Assembly: GCF_021582895.2 (NCBI RefSeq)
Contig: NZ_CP091139.2
Coordinates: forward strand, 372,001 to 436,000
Direction: 5' to 3'
Origin: Microbacterium elymi
GTDB lineage: Bacteria; Actinomycetota; Actinomycetes; Actinomycetales; Microbacteriaceae
DNA length: 64,000 nucleotides
A model generated the notes under the pieces. It was not told where the DNA came from and ran no database searches. It was given only the letters and a program-made list of their open reading frames with translations. Positions 10,761 to 20,683 of this stretch are shown piece by piece (position 1 is the stretch's first letter; each line of letters opens with the position of its first letter). A program made the translations under genes and the position numbers.

Positions 10761-11270
10761 CGGGTCACTCCCCTCTCCTGCAGCGCGAGCCGCAGCGCCC
10801 GCAGCCCGTAATGCAGTCGCGATTTGACCGTGCCTTCCGGGATGTCCAGCTCGGCCGCCGCCTGGGCGACGCTGCGGCCGCGGAAGTACGCCGTCACGAT
10901 CACCGCACGATGCTCGTCGCTGAGCGTGCGCAGCGCCTCTTCGATCAGGATCGCCTCGAAGAGGCGGTCCGTGGCGTCGGTCTCGGCCCGCTCCGGCGGA
11001 TCGGCGACGACGTTCTCGTGCCGGCGACGTGCACTGCGTGCCTCGTCGATGACGAGGTGTCGTGCGACGGTGATCATCCAGGCCCGCGCCGTCGAGGGGT
11101 CCTGCGCGAGGATCCGGGGCGTGCGCCAGGCCCGCGAGCGTCTCCTGCACCACGTCCTCCGCCCCCGCCCGGTCCCCCGTGAGAGAGACGACGTACCGCC
11201 AGACCGGGCGCGCGTGCGCGTCGTAGAGCGCCGACAGGCGCTGGCTCGCGTCCTGCTCGTCGGGCGGCAT
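10757..11270 (-). CDS. ECF RNA polymerase sigma factor, SigK/SigL-like (one frame error)
   Basis: ECF sigma factor: region 2 (ALYDAHARPVWRYVVSLTGD, AEDVVQETL) and region 4 (LRTLSDEHRAVIVTAYFRGR, helix-turn-helix around IPEGTVKSRLHYGLRALR). About 172 residues after repair; the frame shifts near 11113, where GCGGGCC probably stands for GCGCGGGCC (expected ETLARAWRTPRIL). Pairing with an RskA-type anti-sigma by a four-base overlap places it near the SigK/SigL groups of actinobacteria. A candidate autoregulatory promoter lies at 11309-11335. Confidence 0.88.
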
Positions 11271-11308
11271 GCGGCACCTCCTCTGACGGGAGAACGAGAC
11301 GCGGCGTC

Positions 11309-11335
11309 GTCGGGTTCAGGTGAACCGGAGGATGC
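11309..11335 (-). promoter_or_regulatory. Candidate ECF promoter of the sigma operon
   Basis: On the minus strand GCATCC (11335-11330), 15 bases, then CCCGAC (11314-11309), about 38 bases before the sigma gene ATG. It resembles the mycobacterial SigK consensus CCATCC/CCGAAT and the sites found in the 31-38 kb cluster with identical spacing. Inferred by eye. Confidence 0.4.
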
Positions 11336-11355
11336 ACCGTCTCGTTGTTCCGAGT

Positions 11356-11860
11356 ATGGACCCGAGCCCGCTCGCCGACCCGCTGCAGATCGCCGGACTG
11401 CCGCTCCACCCGCTGATCGTGCATGCGGTGGTGATCCTGACCCCGCTGACCGTCCTGGCGCTGCCTGCTGGGCACGTTCTGGCCGGCCGCACGGCGCCGG
11501 CTGGGCGTCGTGACCCCCCTGGCCGCGCTCATCGTCCTCGTGCTGGTGCCGATCACGGTCAGCGCCGGCGAGTCCCTCGAGACCCTGGTGGGCCGGTCGC
11601 CTGCGGTCGCCCGGCACGAAGAACTCGGCCGGATGCTGCTGCCGTGGGCGATCGGCCTGTTCGCGGTGGCCCTGGTGCAGTGGCTCTGGTTCGGATTCGG
11701 ACGCCGCCGCGTGCGCACCTCGCTGTCGCGCGCGGCCTTCGGCGTCGATGCGGCGGTGGCGGTGAGCGCAGTCGCCGTGTCGGCGGGGACGATGGTGCTG
11801 CTCGTGCTGATCGGGGACGCCGGCGCCCGCGCCGTCTGGGGCGGCCTCGTCGGCACCTGA
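11356..11860 (+). CDS. DUF2231-type membrane protein (one frame error)
   Basis: About 168 residues with four predicted membrane helices: IVHAVVILTPLTVLAL, PLAALIVLVLVPITV, LLPWAIGLFAVALVQWLWFG and VAVSAVAVSAGTMVLLVLIG. The start GLPLHPLIVHAVVILTPL is typical of DUF2231 proteins, some of which bind haem or sit with redox proteins. At 11464 the sequence reads GCTGCCTGC where GCTGCTGC gives the continuous LALLLGTFWPAARRRLG. It is divergent from the sigma/anti-sigma/lipoprotein operon, whose promoter region it shares. Function unknown. Confidence 0.75.
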
Positions 11861-11900
11861 GGGCAGGAGCGCTGTCCGAACCCGAACTAAGCTGTAGTGC

Positions 11901-12131
11901 ATGACCGAATCGAGCCAGGGCGTCACCGAGGTGTCGTCTCTGACCTTCGAGCAGGCGCGCGACGAACTGGTCCGCGTCGTCGGCGAGCTCGAGCAGGGCG
12001 CGCCCACGCTGGAGCAGTCGCTGGCGCTGTGGGAGCGCGGCGAGGCCCTGGCCGCCCGCTGCGAAGAATGGCTGCTGGGCGCCAAACGGCGGCTCGACGA
12101 CGCCCGCGCGCACGCGGAGACCGACGGATGA
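11901..12131 (+). CDS. xseB: Exodeoxyribonuclease VII small subunit
   Basis: A 76-residue small subunit of exonuclease VII with the family pattern [20 protein letters not shown] followed by [22 protein letters not shown], which forms the coiled-coil stalk around XseA. Its stop overlaps the start of the next gene (GGATGATGG). In most actinobacteria it directly follows xseA; here the two are 2.4 kb apart although on the same strand. Intact. Confidence 0.95.
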   Translation: MTESSQGVTEVSSLTFEQARDELVRVVGELEQGAPTLEQSLALWERGEALAARCEEWLLGAKRRLDDARAHAETDG

Positions 12132-12772
12132 TGGCCGGCCCCACCCGGGTCGTGGCCGAGCTCGGCCGCCCCGAGACGCCCGACGAGACCGCCGCGCGCA
12201 AAGCCGAGTCGTCGCACGCCTACCGCTCCAGTCAGACCGTGCGCAACCTGGTCGCGGCCCTCCTGGTCACGCTCGCGGTGGTGGCGGTGATCGTGCTCAG
12301 CGGCCCCCGCGGAACGATCGACGACTCGTCGCCGATCGACGTCGCCGCGGTGGCCGCGGACGCGTCGTCCGCGTACGGCCGCACGCTCGTGGTCCCCGAC
12401 GTCCCCTCCGACTGGCGGGTGAACTCGGCTGCCGTCGCCGGCGACCAGACGGCCACCTGGACGATCGTCTACGCCACCGATGAGACCAGCGGGTACCTGC
12501 GGGTCTCGCAGGGGTTCGACGCCGACACGGCCTGGGATGCGCGGCTGCTGTCGGGCGCGGCCGCCGACGGCACCGTGACCATCGACGGCATCGACTGGAC
12601 GCGGTACGCGATCACCGGTCCGGCACAGACGCAGAACATCAGCTATGCGATCGGCACGGATGCCGGCACCGACCGGATCCTGATCTACGGTGCCGCCGAT
12701 GCGCAGACCGCGGCCACCGCGGCGACAGGGCTCGCCGACCAGATCACAGCCCTGCGAGAGGAACATCGATGA
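12128..12772 (+). CDS. DUF4245 single-pass membrane protein
   Basis: A 214-residue protein: cytoplasmic N-terminus, one transmembrane helix at about 38-58 ([20 protein letters not shown]), then an extracellular domain of about 150 residues ([31 protein letters not shown]) as in DUF4245 proteins, which typically lie between xseB and downstream metabolic genes in actinobacteria. Overlapping start and stop codons on both sides indicate a tight operon xseB-DUF4245-carbonic anhydrase-fumC. Function unknown. Confidence 0.85.
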   Translation: MMAGPTRVVAELGRPETPDETAARKAESSHAYRSSQTVRNLVAALLVTLAVVAVIVLSGPRGTIDDSSPIDVAAVAADASSAYGRTLVVPDVPSDWRVNSAAVAGDQTATWTIVYATDETSGYLRVSQGFDADTAWDARLLSGAAADGTVTIDGIDWTRYAITGPAQTQNISYAIGTDAGTDRILIYGAADAQTAATAATGLADQITALREEHR

Positions 12773-13400
12773 CGACTCCGCAGCAGGCATGGGACGAGAT
12801 GGTGCGCGGCAACGAGCGCTTCGTCGCCGGAGCACCCCGCCATCCCCGCCAGGATGTGGACCGCCGCACCGAGCTGGCCGACGGGCAGCGCCCGCATGTC
12901 GTGCTGTTCGGCTGCTCGGACTCACGGCTGGCCGCGGAGATCATCTTCGACAAGGGCCTGGGCGACCTGTTCGTGGTGCGCAACGCCGGCCACGTGGTCG
13001 ACCCGTTCGTCATCGGCAGCCTGGAGTACGCGGTGGAGCTGCTGGACGTGCCGCTGCTGGTCGTGCTCGCGCACGACTCCTGCGGTGCGGTCGCCGCCGC
13101 CGTGGAGAGCACCCGGCCGGACGCCGAAGAGCTGCCCACCAACATCTGGCGCCTGATCTCGCCGATCGTGCCCGCCGCACGGCGGGTCAAGCACGTGGAT
13201 CCGGATGTCGCGATCGACGCGGAGCGCGTCGGGCGCGAGCACCTGCGCGACACCGTCACCGAGCGCTGCACTCCTCGGACATCCTCGCCGAGGCCGTGGC
13301 CGCCGGCCGCTTGGGCATCGTCGGCGGCAAGTACCGCCTCAGCGAGGGCACCGTGATCCCGCACGTGGTCGAGGGAGCCGTGACGATCCCGGGCCTGTGA
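12769..13400 (+). CDS. Beta-class carbonic anhydrase (one frame error)
   Basis: Interconverts CO2 and bicarbonate. The zinc ligands are seen in [11 protein letters not shown] (Cys and Asp) and [10 protein letters not shown] (His and Cys), the standard C-D-H-C arrangement of beta carbonic anhydrases. About 210 residues after repair of a one-base loss at 13263-13270 (GAGCGCTGCAC; GAGCTGCTGCAC or GAGCGGCTGCAC would give ...[14 protein letters not shown] or a variant). ATG overlaps the upstream stop (ATGA). Confidence 0.93.
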
Positions 13401-13450
13401 GCCCGAACCGAGCCGGCGGGCGGGCGCCCGCCTTCAGAAGGAGCGAAGAA

Positions 13451-14846
13451 GTGACCGACACCGAATACCGCATCGAGCACGACACGATGGGCGAGGTGCG
13501 TGTGCCCGCCGCTGCGCTCTACAGCGCGCAGACGCAGCGCGCCGTAGAGAACTTCCCGATCTCGGGCGCGGGTCTGGAGCCCACGCAGATCGCCGCCCTG
13601 GCCCGGATCAAGAAGGCGGCGGCGCTGGCGAACAAGGAGCTGGGCGTGCTCGACGCCGCCATCGCCGACGCCATCGCGGGCGCGGCCGACGAGGTGGTCT
13701 CGGGCGCCTACGACGACCAGTTCCCGGTCGACACCTACCAGACCGGTTCGGGCACGTCGTCGAACATGAACATGAACGAGGTGCTGGCCACGCTCGCCTC
13801 GCGGCTGCTGGGCGCCCCGGTGCACCCGAACGACCACGTGAATGCCTCCCAGTCCTCCAACGACGTGTTCCCCACCTCGGTGCACATCGCCGTGACCCAG
13901 GCGCTCATCGACGATCTGATCCCGGCGCTGGACCACCTCGCGGTCGCGTTCGAGGCCAAGGCCGAACTGTGGAAGGACGCGGTCAAGTCCGGACGCACCC
14001 ACCTGATGGATGCCACGCCGGTCACACTCGGCCAGGAGTTCGGCGGATACGCCCGCCAGATGCGGCTGGGCATCGAGCGCGTGCGCGCCGCCCTCCCCCG
14101 CGTCGGCGAGGTGCCGCTGGGCGGCACCGCGGTCGGCACCGGCATCAACACCCCGCTGGGCTTCCCGCAGAAGGTCATCGCGCGGCTGGCCGCCGAGACC
14201 GAGCTCCCGATCGTCGAGGCGAAGGACCACTTCGAGGCGCAGGCGAACCGGGACGGGCTGGTCGAGGCATCCGGCGCGCTGCGCACGATCGCCGTCTCGC
14301 TGACGAAGATCAACAACGATCTGCGCTGGATGGGATCCGGGCCGAACACGGGGCTGGGCGAGCTTGCACATCCCGGACCTGGAGCCGGGTTCGTCGATCA
14401 TGCCGGGCAAGGTCAACCCGGTCATCCCCGAGGCCACGCTCATGGTGTGCGCGCGCGTGATCGGCAACGACGCGACGGTCGCCTGGGCGGGCGCCTCCGG
14501 CGCGTTCGAGCTGAACGTCGCGATCCCCGTGATGGGCACCGCCCTGCTGGAGTCCATCCGGCTGCTGTCCAACACCATGCGCGCCCTGGCCGACAAGACC
14601 GTGGACGGCCTGCAGGCGAATGTGGAGCGCGCCGCCCAGCTGGCCGGGATGTCGCCGTCGACCGTCACCCCGCTGAACAAGCTGATCGGGTACGAGGCGG
14701 CCGCCAAGATCGCCAAGCTCGCCGTCGCCGAGGGGATCACCATCCGCGAGGCCGTGATCGCGCTGGGCTACGTCGAACGCGGGGAACTGACCGAGGAGCA
14801 GCTGGACTCCAAGCTGGATCTGCTCTCCATGACGCACCCCGGCTGA
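13451..14846 (+). CDS. fumC: Class II fumarate hydratase (one frame error)
   Basis: TCA-cycle enzyme adding water to fumarate. Signatures: [47 protein letters not shown] and the active-site loop [12 protein letters not shown]. Starts with GTG at 13451 behind AGAAGGAG; about 465 residues after repair. The single break at 14362-14367 reads GAGCTTGCAC where GAGCTGCAC gives [13 protein letters not shown]. The gene is essential for a complete cycle, so this is best explained as a sequence error. Confidence 0.96.
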
Positions 14847-14890
14847 GACCGGGCGCACGCGCGCGGGGCTCGACGGGCGATAATGGCACC

Positions 14891-16418
14891 GTGCACCGCA
14901 CGCAGCGATCGATCTCCGCGCGCACCCGCATCCTGGGGGCGATACTCGCTGTCGCCTTCGTGGGGCTCTCGGTCGTCGGCGGGGTGACCTTCCTGGTTCA
15001 GCGGGAGCGCATCCTGGCGGGGGTGGACGACCGGCTGACGACGCAGGTCGCGGCCCTTCGCACCGTGGCCGGCGCGCCCGATCCGTCTGCCATTCCGCCG
15101 ACCGACCAGACCGCGACGGCCAGCGAGGACCTGGCCATCGACGACTACGGGTCGGTGGCGGACTATCTGCACGCGGCGGTGGCCCGCCTGGTGCCGGCCC
15201 AGAACGAGGCCTCCGTCGCCGTCATCGACGGGCAGCCGCGGTTCCGACCCGAGACGCTCAGCGGATTCGACATCTCCGGTGACCGCCAGCTGCTCCAGCG
15301 CGCCGTGTCCGAGGCCGAGGCCGCGCAGACGGCGGTGATGGGCACCGCGGCCACCGACGCCGGGTCGCTCGCGCTACATCGCCGTCCCGGTCACCATGCC
15401 CGGCGACCCGTCCGAGGGCGTGTACATCCGTGCCGTCGACCTCGATCAGGAGCTCGAGCCCTGGCCGCATCGGTGATCACCTATGGCATCGCCGCGCTGA
15501 TCATGCTGGCGGCGATCGGCGGCGTCGGCTGGTTCGTGGCCGGACGTCTGCTCTCGCCGATCCGGCATCTGCGCGACACCGCGGATTCGATCACCCTGGC
15601 CGACCTCGGCGTGCGCATCCCCACGCAGGGAAACGACGACATCTCGGATATGACCCGCACGGTGAACTCCATGCTCGATCGGCTGGAGGGCTCGGTGGAC
15701 GTGCAGCGCCAGCTGCTGGACGACGTGCGACACGAGCTGAAGACGCCGATCACCATCGTGCGCGGGCACCTCGAGCTGATGAACCCCGCGGACCCGGACG
15801 ACGTGGCCACCACCCGCGCTCTCGGGATCGCCGAGCTGGACCGGATGACGCGTCTGGTGGCCGACATCGACCTGCTGGCCACGGTGGAAGGCGGCGAGCA
15901 GTTCACGATGCGCGAGGTCGACGTCGCGACCCTCACCCGCCGGATCGGCGAACTGGTGACCGTGATCCCCGGCCACGAATGGAACGTCGCGGCCATCGCC
16001 GACGTGCGTGTGTCGGGTGAGCCGGACCGGCTGCTGCAGGCGTGGCTCGAGCTGGCAGACAACGCCGCCAAGTACACGCCCAGCGGCTCGCCGGTCGAGG
16101 TCGGAAGCACCGCGAGCGCGGACGAGCTTGGAGCTGTGGGTGCGCGACCACGGGGCCGGCATCCCTCCCGCAACCCGGCACCGCATCTTCCGTCGGTTCG
16201 ACCGTGCCGGCGGAAAGCGCACCGTCGGCGGGTCGGGCCTGGGCCTGGCGATCGTCGATGCCATAGTGAAGGCCCATGGCGGTGGCTGCCATGTCACCGA
16301 CACCCCTGGTGGCGGTGCGACGTTCACGATCCGCATCCCGGTGAGCCCCGGATCGGGCACCCTCCCCCTGCCGGTGCGCGCCGGCGACGTCGTGCTCCAA
16401 CGAGAGGCAGCGGAATGA
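14891..16418 (+). CDS. Sensor histidine kinase (three frame errors)
   Basis: Two-component sensor: two membrane helices ([20 protein letters not shown] and [20 protein letters not shown]) flank a periplasmic sensor of about 150 residues, followed by a HAMP domain, the DHp helix [17 protein letters not shown] with the phospho-accepting His, and the ATPase with N box LADNAAKYT and G boxes [17 protein letters not shown]. Frame errors: 15367-15372 (GCTCGCG for [17 protein letters not shown]), about 15460 (CCC for CCCC, LEPLAASV) and 16125 (GAGCTTGGAG for [20 protein letters not shown]). About 508 residues. The sensed signal is unknown. Overlaps its response regulator by ATGA. Confidence 0.92.
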
Positions 16419-17071
16419 CCCGAATTCTCATCGCCGAAGACGAACCGCACATCTCGGCCTTCGTCCGGCGTGGCCTGGAATCGGCCGGGTACGAGGCGGT
16501 CATCGCCGAGGAGGGCGACACCGCGCTCGAGATGGCGCAGTCCGGCGATGTCGACCTGCTGCTGCTGGACATCGGGCTGCCGGAGATGGACGGCTTCGAG
16601 GTGCTGCGGCGGCTGCGCGGTTCCGGCTCGACGCTGCCGGTGATCATGCTCACCGCCCGCACCAGCACCCACGACACCGTCGAGGGACTGGATGCCGGGG
16701 CCAATGACTACGTCCCGAAGCCGTTCACGTTCGAAGAGCTCCTGGCGCGCGTGCGCTCACGTCTGCGCGAGGCGACGCCGCGCAAGAACTACCTGCTGTC
16801 GCGCGACGATGTCGTCCTGGATCTGCTGGCCCGCCGCGCGACCGTCGGCGGACGCGAGATCGAGCTGTCGGCGCGGGAGTTCACGCTGGCCGAGCAGTTC
16901 CTCCGCCACCCGGGCGAGGTGCTGACCCGGGAGTGGCTGCTCAGCGAGGTGTGGGGCATGAACTTCGACCCCGGCTCGAATGTGGTGGACGTGTACGTGC
17001 GGTATCTGCGCGGCAAGCTCGGGCACGATCGCATCACGACGGTGCGCGGCGCAGGGTACCGCTGGGGCTGA
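16415..17071 (+). CDS. OmpR/PhoB-family response regulator
   Basis: A 218-residue regulator. Receiver domain with acidic pocket AEDE, phospho-acceptor Asp in [13 protein letters not shown], conserved Thr in MLTAR and Lys in [11 protein letters not shown]-terminal winged helix with [25 protein letters not shown] and [12 protein letters not shown]. It is coupled to the kinase by a four-base overlap. Resembles the actinobacterial regulators of the TcrA/PrrA type by architecture; targets are unknown. Confidence 0.94.
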   Translation: MTRILIAEDEPHISAFVRRGLESAGYEAVIAEEGDTALEMAQSGDVDLLLLDIGLPEMDGFEVLRRLRGSGSTLPVIMLTARTSTHDTVEGLDAGANDYVPKPFTFEELLARVRSRLREATPRKNYLLSRDDVVLDLLARRATVGGREIELSAREFTLAEQFLRHPGEVLTREWLLSEVWGMNFDPGSNVVDVYVRYLRGKLGHDRITTVRGAGYRWG

Positions 17072-17080
17072 GACGCAGAA

Positions 17081-17108
17081 ACCCCCGACGCTGGGGGACG
17101 TCGGGGGT
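17081..17108 (+). terminator. Hairpin terminator after the two-component operon
   Basis: Perfect stem ACCCCCGACG (17081-17090) with CGTCGGGGGT (17099-17108), loop of eight. It begins ten bases after the response regulator stop. No T-run follows, as is common for GC-rich actinobacteria. Confidence 0.75.
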
Positions 17109-17111
17109 GGA

Positions 17112-17171
17112 GGGGGACGGACGACACCGTCCCCCCGTTCAATCGCCTCTGTCTGGGGAACGGGGCGATTG
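17112..17171. terminator. Two further hairpins between convergent genes
   Basis: GGGGGACGG/CCGTCCCCC (17112-17120 with 17127-17135) and CAATCGCC/GGCGATTG (17140-17147 with 17164-17171, followed by CTCTTTCTG). With the hairpin at 17081 this makes three stem-loops in 90 bp between the convergent response regulator and secreted protein genes, probably a bidirectional terminator. Confidence 0.5.
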
Positions 17172-17221
17172 CTCTTTCTGCTGTCCGGTCCAGACACGGG
17201 GAGAGCCCGAACCGGATCCCT

Positions 17222-17845
17222 TCATCGCCTCATCGGCGGTGGTCTTCGTCCTGCGCAGCTTGCCTCGGCGATCTCGTCGCGCCAGCGCTGCAGCATCCTC
17301 TGCTGCTCGTCCTTCATCTGCTCGCGCGCCCGGGTCCAGGCGGCACCCGCATCGTCCTGCTGCGCGCGCCACGAGCCGTCCCGATCGTGCGGTCTCGAGG
17401 GTCGATGCGAGGTGGCCGGGCGCGGTTTCGCCGCGTTCTCGGCGCCGTTTTCGGCAGCGCGGTCGGCGGGAGCATGGCTCTTGGCCGCGGGCGCCTTCGC
17501 GGGGCCGGTCTGCGCGCTCCGGTCGGCCGAGGTCGACGCGTCCGACTTCGCCGTCGGGTCGGCCTTGACCGGCGCGACGGCGATGTCCTTCGGTTCGGGG
17601 GCCGGCACGGTCTCGGCGCGGGCAGCGGCCGGGCTGTGCGTGGGCGCCGCGGAGGGCTGACCCGGGACGACGATGGCCGAGTCCGCCATCGGCGAGCCCG
17701 CACGGTCCGCCAGGGCCGATGCGCTGGTCAGTGCGAGCACCGATGCGATCGCGACCGAGGCCGCGACGGCGGTGCCCCCGCCGATCAGCAACGCCGCACG
17801 TGCATCCATTTCCTGCTCCCGTTCGGCCTGTCGTGGCCGGTGCAT
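17222..17845 (-). CDS. Ala/Pro-rich secreted or anchored protein
   Basis: About 200 residues. A membrane segment lies near residues 17-42 (ALLIGGGTAVAASVAIASVL, then SASALADRA), so it is a signal anchor or a late signal peptide. The following 100 residues are low-complexity Ala, Pro, Ser and Lys; the C-terminus is charged and probably helical (AWTRAREQMKDEQQRMLQRW). No family recognised. Near 17258 the minus strand has GCAAGCTGC; if GCAGCTGC is the true reading, the protein ends slightly earlier, at AEAAAQDEDHRR. Function unknown; a cell-wall or envelope role is only a guess from its composition. Confidence 0.55.
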   Translation of the reverse strand: MHRPRQAEREQEMDARAALLIGGGTAVAASVAIASVLALTSASALADRAGSPMADSAIVVPGQPSAAPTHSPAAARAETVPAPEPKDIAVAPVKADPTAKSDASTSADRSAQTGPAKAPAAKSHAPADRAAENGAENAAKPRPATSHRPSRPHDRDGSWRAQQDDAGAAWTRAREQMKDEQQRMLQRWRDEIAEASCAGRRPPPMRR

Positions 17846-17910
17846 CCATCGTCCCCCCTCACGCCGACAACCGCATGCTCAGGGGGTGAGACTCTTCTCA
17901 TCGTGTCGTG

Positions 17911-17947
17911 CCGGAGGGGCCGGGATGCGGCATCCCGGCCCCTCCGG
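17911..17947 (-). terminator. Terminator of the phoH gene
   Basis: An 18-base perfect stem: CCGGAGGGGCCGGGATGC at 17911-17928 pairs with 17930-17947 around a single-base centre. It lies five bases beyond the phoH stop codon. Such near-perfect GC palindromes are typical of actinobacterial termination. Confidence 0.75.
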
Positions 17948-17952
17948 TGGAC

Positions 17953-19335
17953 TCAGGACAGCTCGCCCGATTCCAGCAGCTCGGTCACCAGCGCCGCGAT
18001 CGGCGAGCGCTCGGATCGGGTGAGCGTGACGTGGGCGAACAGCTCGTGCCCCTTCAGCGTCTCGATCACCGAGGCGACCCCGTCGTGGCGTCCCACCCGG
18101 AGGTTGTCGCGCTGGCCGACGTCATGGGTGAGCACGACGCGCGAGTTCTGCCCGATCCGGCTCAGCACCGTCAGCAGCACGTTGCGCTCGAGCGACTGCG
18201 CCTCGTCGACGATCACGAAGGCGTCGTGCAGCGACCGGCCGCGGATGTGCGTGAGCGGGAGCACCTCGAGCAGCCCGCGCGCCATCACCTCGTCCAGGAC
18301 GTTGCCGGTCACCACCGATCCGAGCGTGTCGTAGACGGCCTGGCCCCACGGGTTCATCTTCTCCTGCTGGTCGCCCGGCAGGTAGCCCAGCTCCTGCCCG
18401 CCGACGGCGAACAGCGGCCGGAACACGATGATGCGCCGCTGCTGCTGGCGCTCCAGGACCGCCTCCAGGCCCGCGCACAGCGCGAGAGCGGACTTGCCGG
18501 TGCCGGCGCGGCCGCCGAGCGACACGATGCCCACCTCGGGATCCAGCAGCAGGTCGATCGCGATCCGCTGCTCGGCGCTGCGGCCGTGCAGCCCGAACAC
18601 CTCGCGATCACCCCGCACGAGCCGGTACGCGCCGTCCTCGGTGACCCGGCCGAGGGCCGAGCCGCGCTCGGAGTGGATGATCAGCCCGGTGTTCACCGGC
18701 ACCCCGCGCACGTCCTCGCTGAGCGCGATCTCGGTCTCGTACAGGTCGCTGATGTCGTCGCCGGACACATCCAGCTGCGCGATGCCGGTCCATCCCGAGT
18801 CCACGGCCTGCTCGGCGAGGTACTCCTCGGCGAGGATGCCGAGGGAGGCGGCCTTGACCCGCATCGGCAGGTCCTTGGAGACGATGGTGACCTCCTGCCC
18901 GCCCTGCATGAGGTGCATGGCCACGGCCAGGATGCGGGTGTCGTTGTCGCCCAGGCGCAGACCCGAGGGCAGGACCGACGAGTCCGTGTGGGTCAACTCG
19001 ACCTGGAGCGTGCCCCGCTGCCCACCGGCACCGGGAAGTCGAGCCGGCCGTGCTCGACCCGCAGCTCGTCGAGATGGCGCAGCGCCTCGCGGGCGAAGAA
19101 GCCGATCTCGGGATCGTGGCGCTTGGCCTCCAGCTCGGTGATCACCACCACCGGGATCACGACCGAATGCTCGGCGAAGCGGAAGAACGCGCGCGGATCG
19201 CTCAGCAGGCACGGACGTGTCCAGGACGTAGGTGCGCAGCCCCGCATCGGGATCGTCCAGCGCCGTCTCATGCTCGTCGCCCTGGTCCGGCCGGATGCCG
19301 CGCAGCCGCTTGCCTGCTGGTGCTCGTGTGCTCAC
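17953..19335 (-). CDS. phoH2: PIN domain-PhoH ATPase fusion, PhoH2-like (two frame errors)
   Basis: N-terminal PIN nuclease domain ([13 protein letters not shown] with the first catalytic Asp, [23 protein letters not shown] with further acidic residues) joined to a PhoH helicase-like ATPase (Walker [14 protein letters not shown], Walker [12 protein letters not shown]). PhoH2 proteins of this architecture in mycobacteria unwind and cleave RNA. About 460 residues after repair. Breaks: near 19208 (GTGCCTGCTG for GTGCTGCTG) and near 19033 (GGG for GGGG, PVPVGQRGTL). The GTG at 19335 is chosen because similarity begins soon after. Confidence 0.92.
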   Translation of the reverse strand: MSTRAPAGKRLRGIRPDQGDEHETALDDPDAGLRTYVLDTSVPAERSARVLPLRRAFGRDPGGGDHRAGGQAPRSRDRLLRPRGAAPSRRAAGRARPARLPGAGGQRGTLQVELTHTDSSVLPSGLRLGDNDTRILAVAMHLMQGGQEVTIVSKDLPMRVKAASLGILAEEYLAEQAVDSGWTGIAQLDVSGDDISDLYETEIALSEDVRGVPVNTGLIIHSERGSALGRVTEDGAYRLVRGDREVFGLHGRSAEQRIAIDLLLDPEVGIVSLGGRAGTGKSALALCAGLEAVLERQQQRRIIVFRPLFAVGGQELGYLPGDQQEKMNPWGQAVYDTLGSVVTGNVLDEVMARGLLEVLPLTHIRGRSLHDAFVIVDEAQSLERNVLLTVLSRIGQNSRVVLTHDVGQRDNLRVGRHDGVASVIETLKGHELFAHVTLTRSERSPIAALVTELLESGELS

Positions 19336-19517
19336 AACCCGCTCCCGCCCCGGGACCGATGTCCCGGTCATCACGAGTCGACCCAGGGCCACGAGTCGCG
19401 ATCCGGTTGGCCGACTCGAACAGACGCCTTGTCCGTTGCCCTGACGGTACGTCGTCCGGGGCATGCAATCGCGGCCCGACACGCGGACGGGAGGTTAACC
19501 GAGGGTGACGTCTGCGC

Positions 19518-20639
19518 TCACCACTGCCGGGTGGTCGCGAACTCGGCCAGCGCATCGCCGAGCAGCCGCATGGTGTCCTCGTCGGTCGCGGCATGCGCCG
19601 CCAGGCGGAGCTGACCGCCGCGGGCGGTGAACGTCACGCCCCGGTTGACCAATGCCGCGGCCAGGGAGGACGGATCGGCGCCGACCGGGGCCAGCGTCAC
19701 GATGCCGGCGCGGTGCTCCCGTTCACGCGGCGTGACGATGGGCACCTCGTAGCGCTCGGCGTAGTAGACGATCTCATCGGCGCGATCGGCGACGGCGCTC
19801 GCGACCGCCGGCACACCGGCCTCGCGCAGCTCTTCCAGCGCCGTCGCGAGTCGTCCCGCGGCCAGATGGTCGGACCCGGTGACGGTGAAGGCACGGGCGT
19901 CGGATGCCGGGGCGGGGACGGGCTGCATCGGCAGATCCCCGTCGGCCCCGGCGAACCCGGACAGCACCGGCGTGATCCGCTCGAGGGCGCGCCCGCTGAA
20001 CCGGGACCACCCGGTCCCGCGGCCGGCGCGAAGCCACTTGTAGCCGTTGCCGCAGACCACGTCCGCCGCGGCGTAGTCCGCGTCGGTCACGCCGAACCCC
20101 TGGACGGCGTCCACGATGAGCAGCCGGTCGCCGATCACATCACGCAGCGCGGTGAGGTCCACGGCGTAGCCGGTGCGATAGTCGACCTGGCTCACGGCGA
20201 CGGCCGTGATCTCGTCGGTGAGGGCCGCGCGGACCGCCTCGGGCGTCATGAAGCCGTCGTCCGGGTCGATCCAGTGCACCGCGAGGCCCTCCCGCAGGGC
20301 CGCGGCCCGGGTGGCGGCGACGGTGAGGCTGGGGAACTCGGCCCGCGACAGGAGGAGGCCGCCGTCCACGCCGTACAGCGCCTGCATCAGCCCATAGGTG
20401 GTGGACGGCTGGAGCGCGATCTGCTCCAGCGGCGCGTCCAGCAGCCCGGCCAGGAGCGCGCGGGCCACGTCGGCCCGCCCGGCCACCATCTCGATGCTCG
20501 ACCGGCGACCGGTGGACAGGAGCTCGGCGTCGGCGTGCGCCTCGGTGCGCACCCCCACCGACAGCGGCCCGAACGCGGCCCAGTCCAGATACCCGGGCTC
20601 CGCACCGAACGTGGCCAGGTACGCTTCCAGATCACTCAC
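19518..20639 (-). CDS. Class V aminotransferase-like PLP enzyme
   Basis: A 373-residue fold-type I PLP enzyme. The likely Schiff-base lysine is in GNGYKWLRAGRGTG, with the upstream Asp in LLIVDAVQGFGV that contacts the pyridine nitrogen. Overall it resembles class V aminotransferases or cysteine desulfurase/kynureninase relatives, but the specific substrate cannot be told. It begins with GTG (VSDLEAYLATFG). It stands between phoH and uppS with its own 180 bp leader region downstream and a 45 bp gap upstream. Intact. Confidence 0.8.
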   Translation of the reverse strand: MSDLEAYLATFGAEPGYLDWAAFGPLSVGVRTEAHADAELLSTGRRSSIEMVAGRADVARALLAGLLDAPLEQIALQPSTTYGLMQALYGVDGGLLLSRAEFPSLTVAATRAAALREGLAVHWIDPDDGFMTPEAVRAALTDEITAVAVSQVDYRTGYAVDLTALRDVIGDRLLIVDAVQGFGVTDADYAAADVVCGNGYKWLRAGRGTGWSRFSGRALERITPVLSGFAGADGDLPMQPVPAPASDARAFTVTGSDHLAAGRLATALEELREAGVPAVASAVADRADEIVYYAERYEVPIVTPREREHRAGIVTLAPVGADPSSLAAALVNRGVTFTARGGQLRLAAHAATDEDTMRLLGDALAEFATTRQW

Positions 20640-20683
20640 GGTGTCATTCTGACACGGTGCGCCGACGGCCGCCCGCGCCCGTC

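Noticed and set aside
13205-17071. A single 1,288-codon open frame spanning carbonic anhydrase, fumC, a kinase and a response regulator.
   Set aside because: It is a chance fusion: compensating frame errors and the high GC content remove stop codons. Family boundaries and start sites show four separate genes.
19336-19517. A c-di-AMP or other riboswitch in the 180-bp leader upstream of phoH2.
   Set aside because: No conserved core of a known class could be matched by eye.
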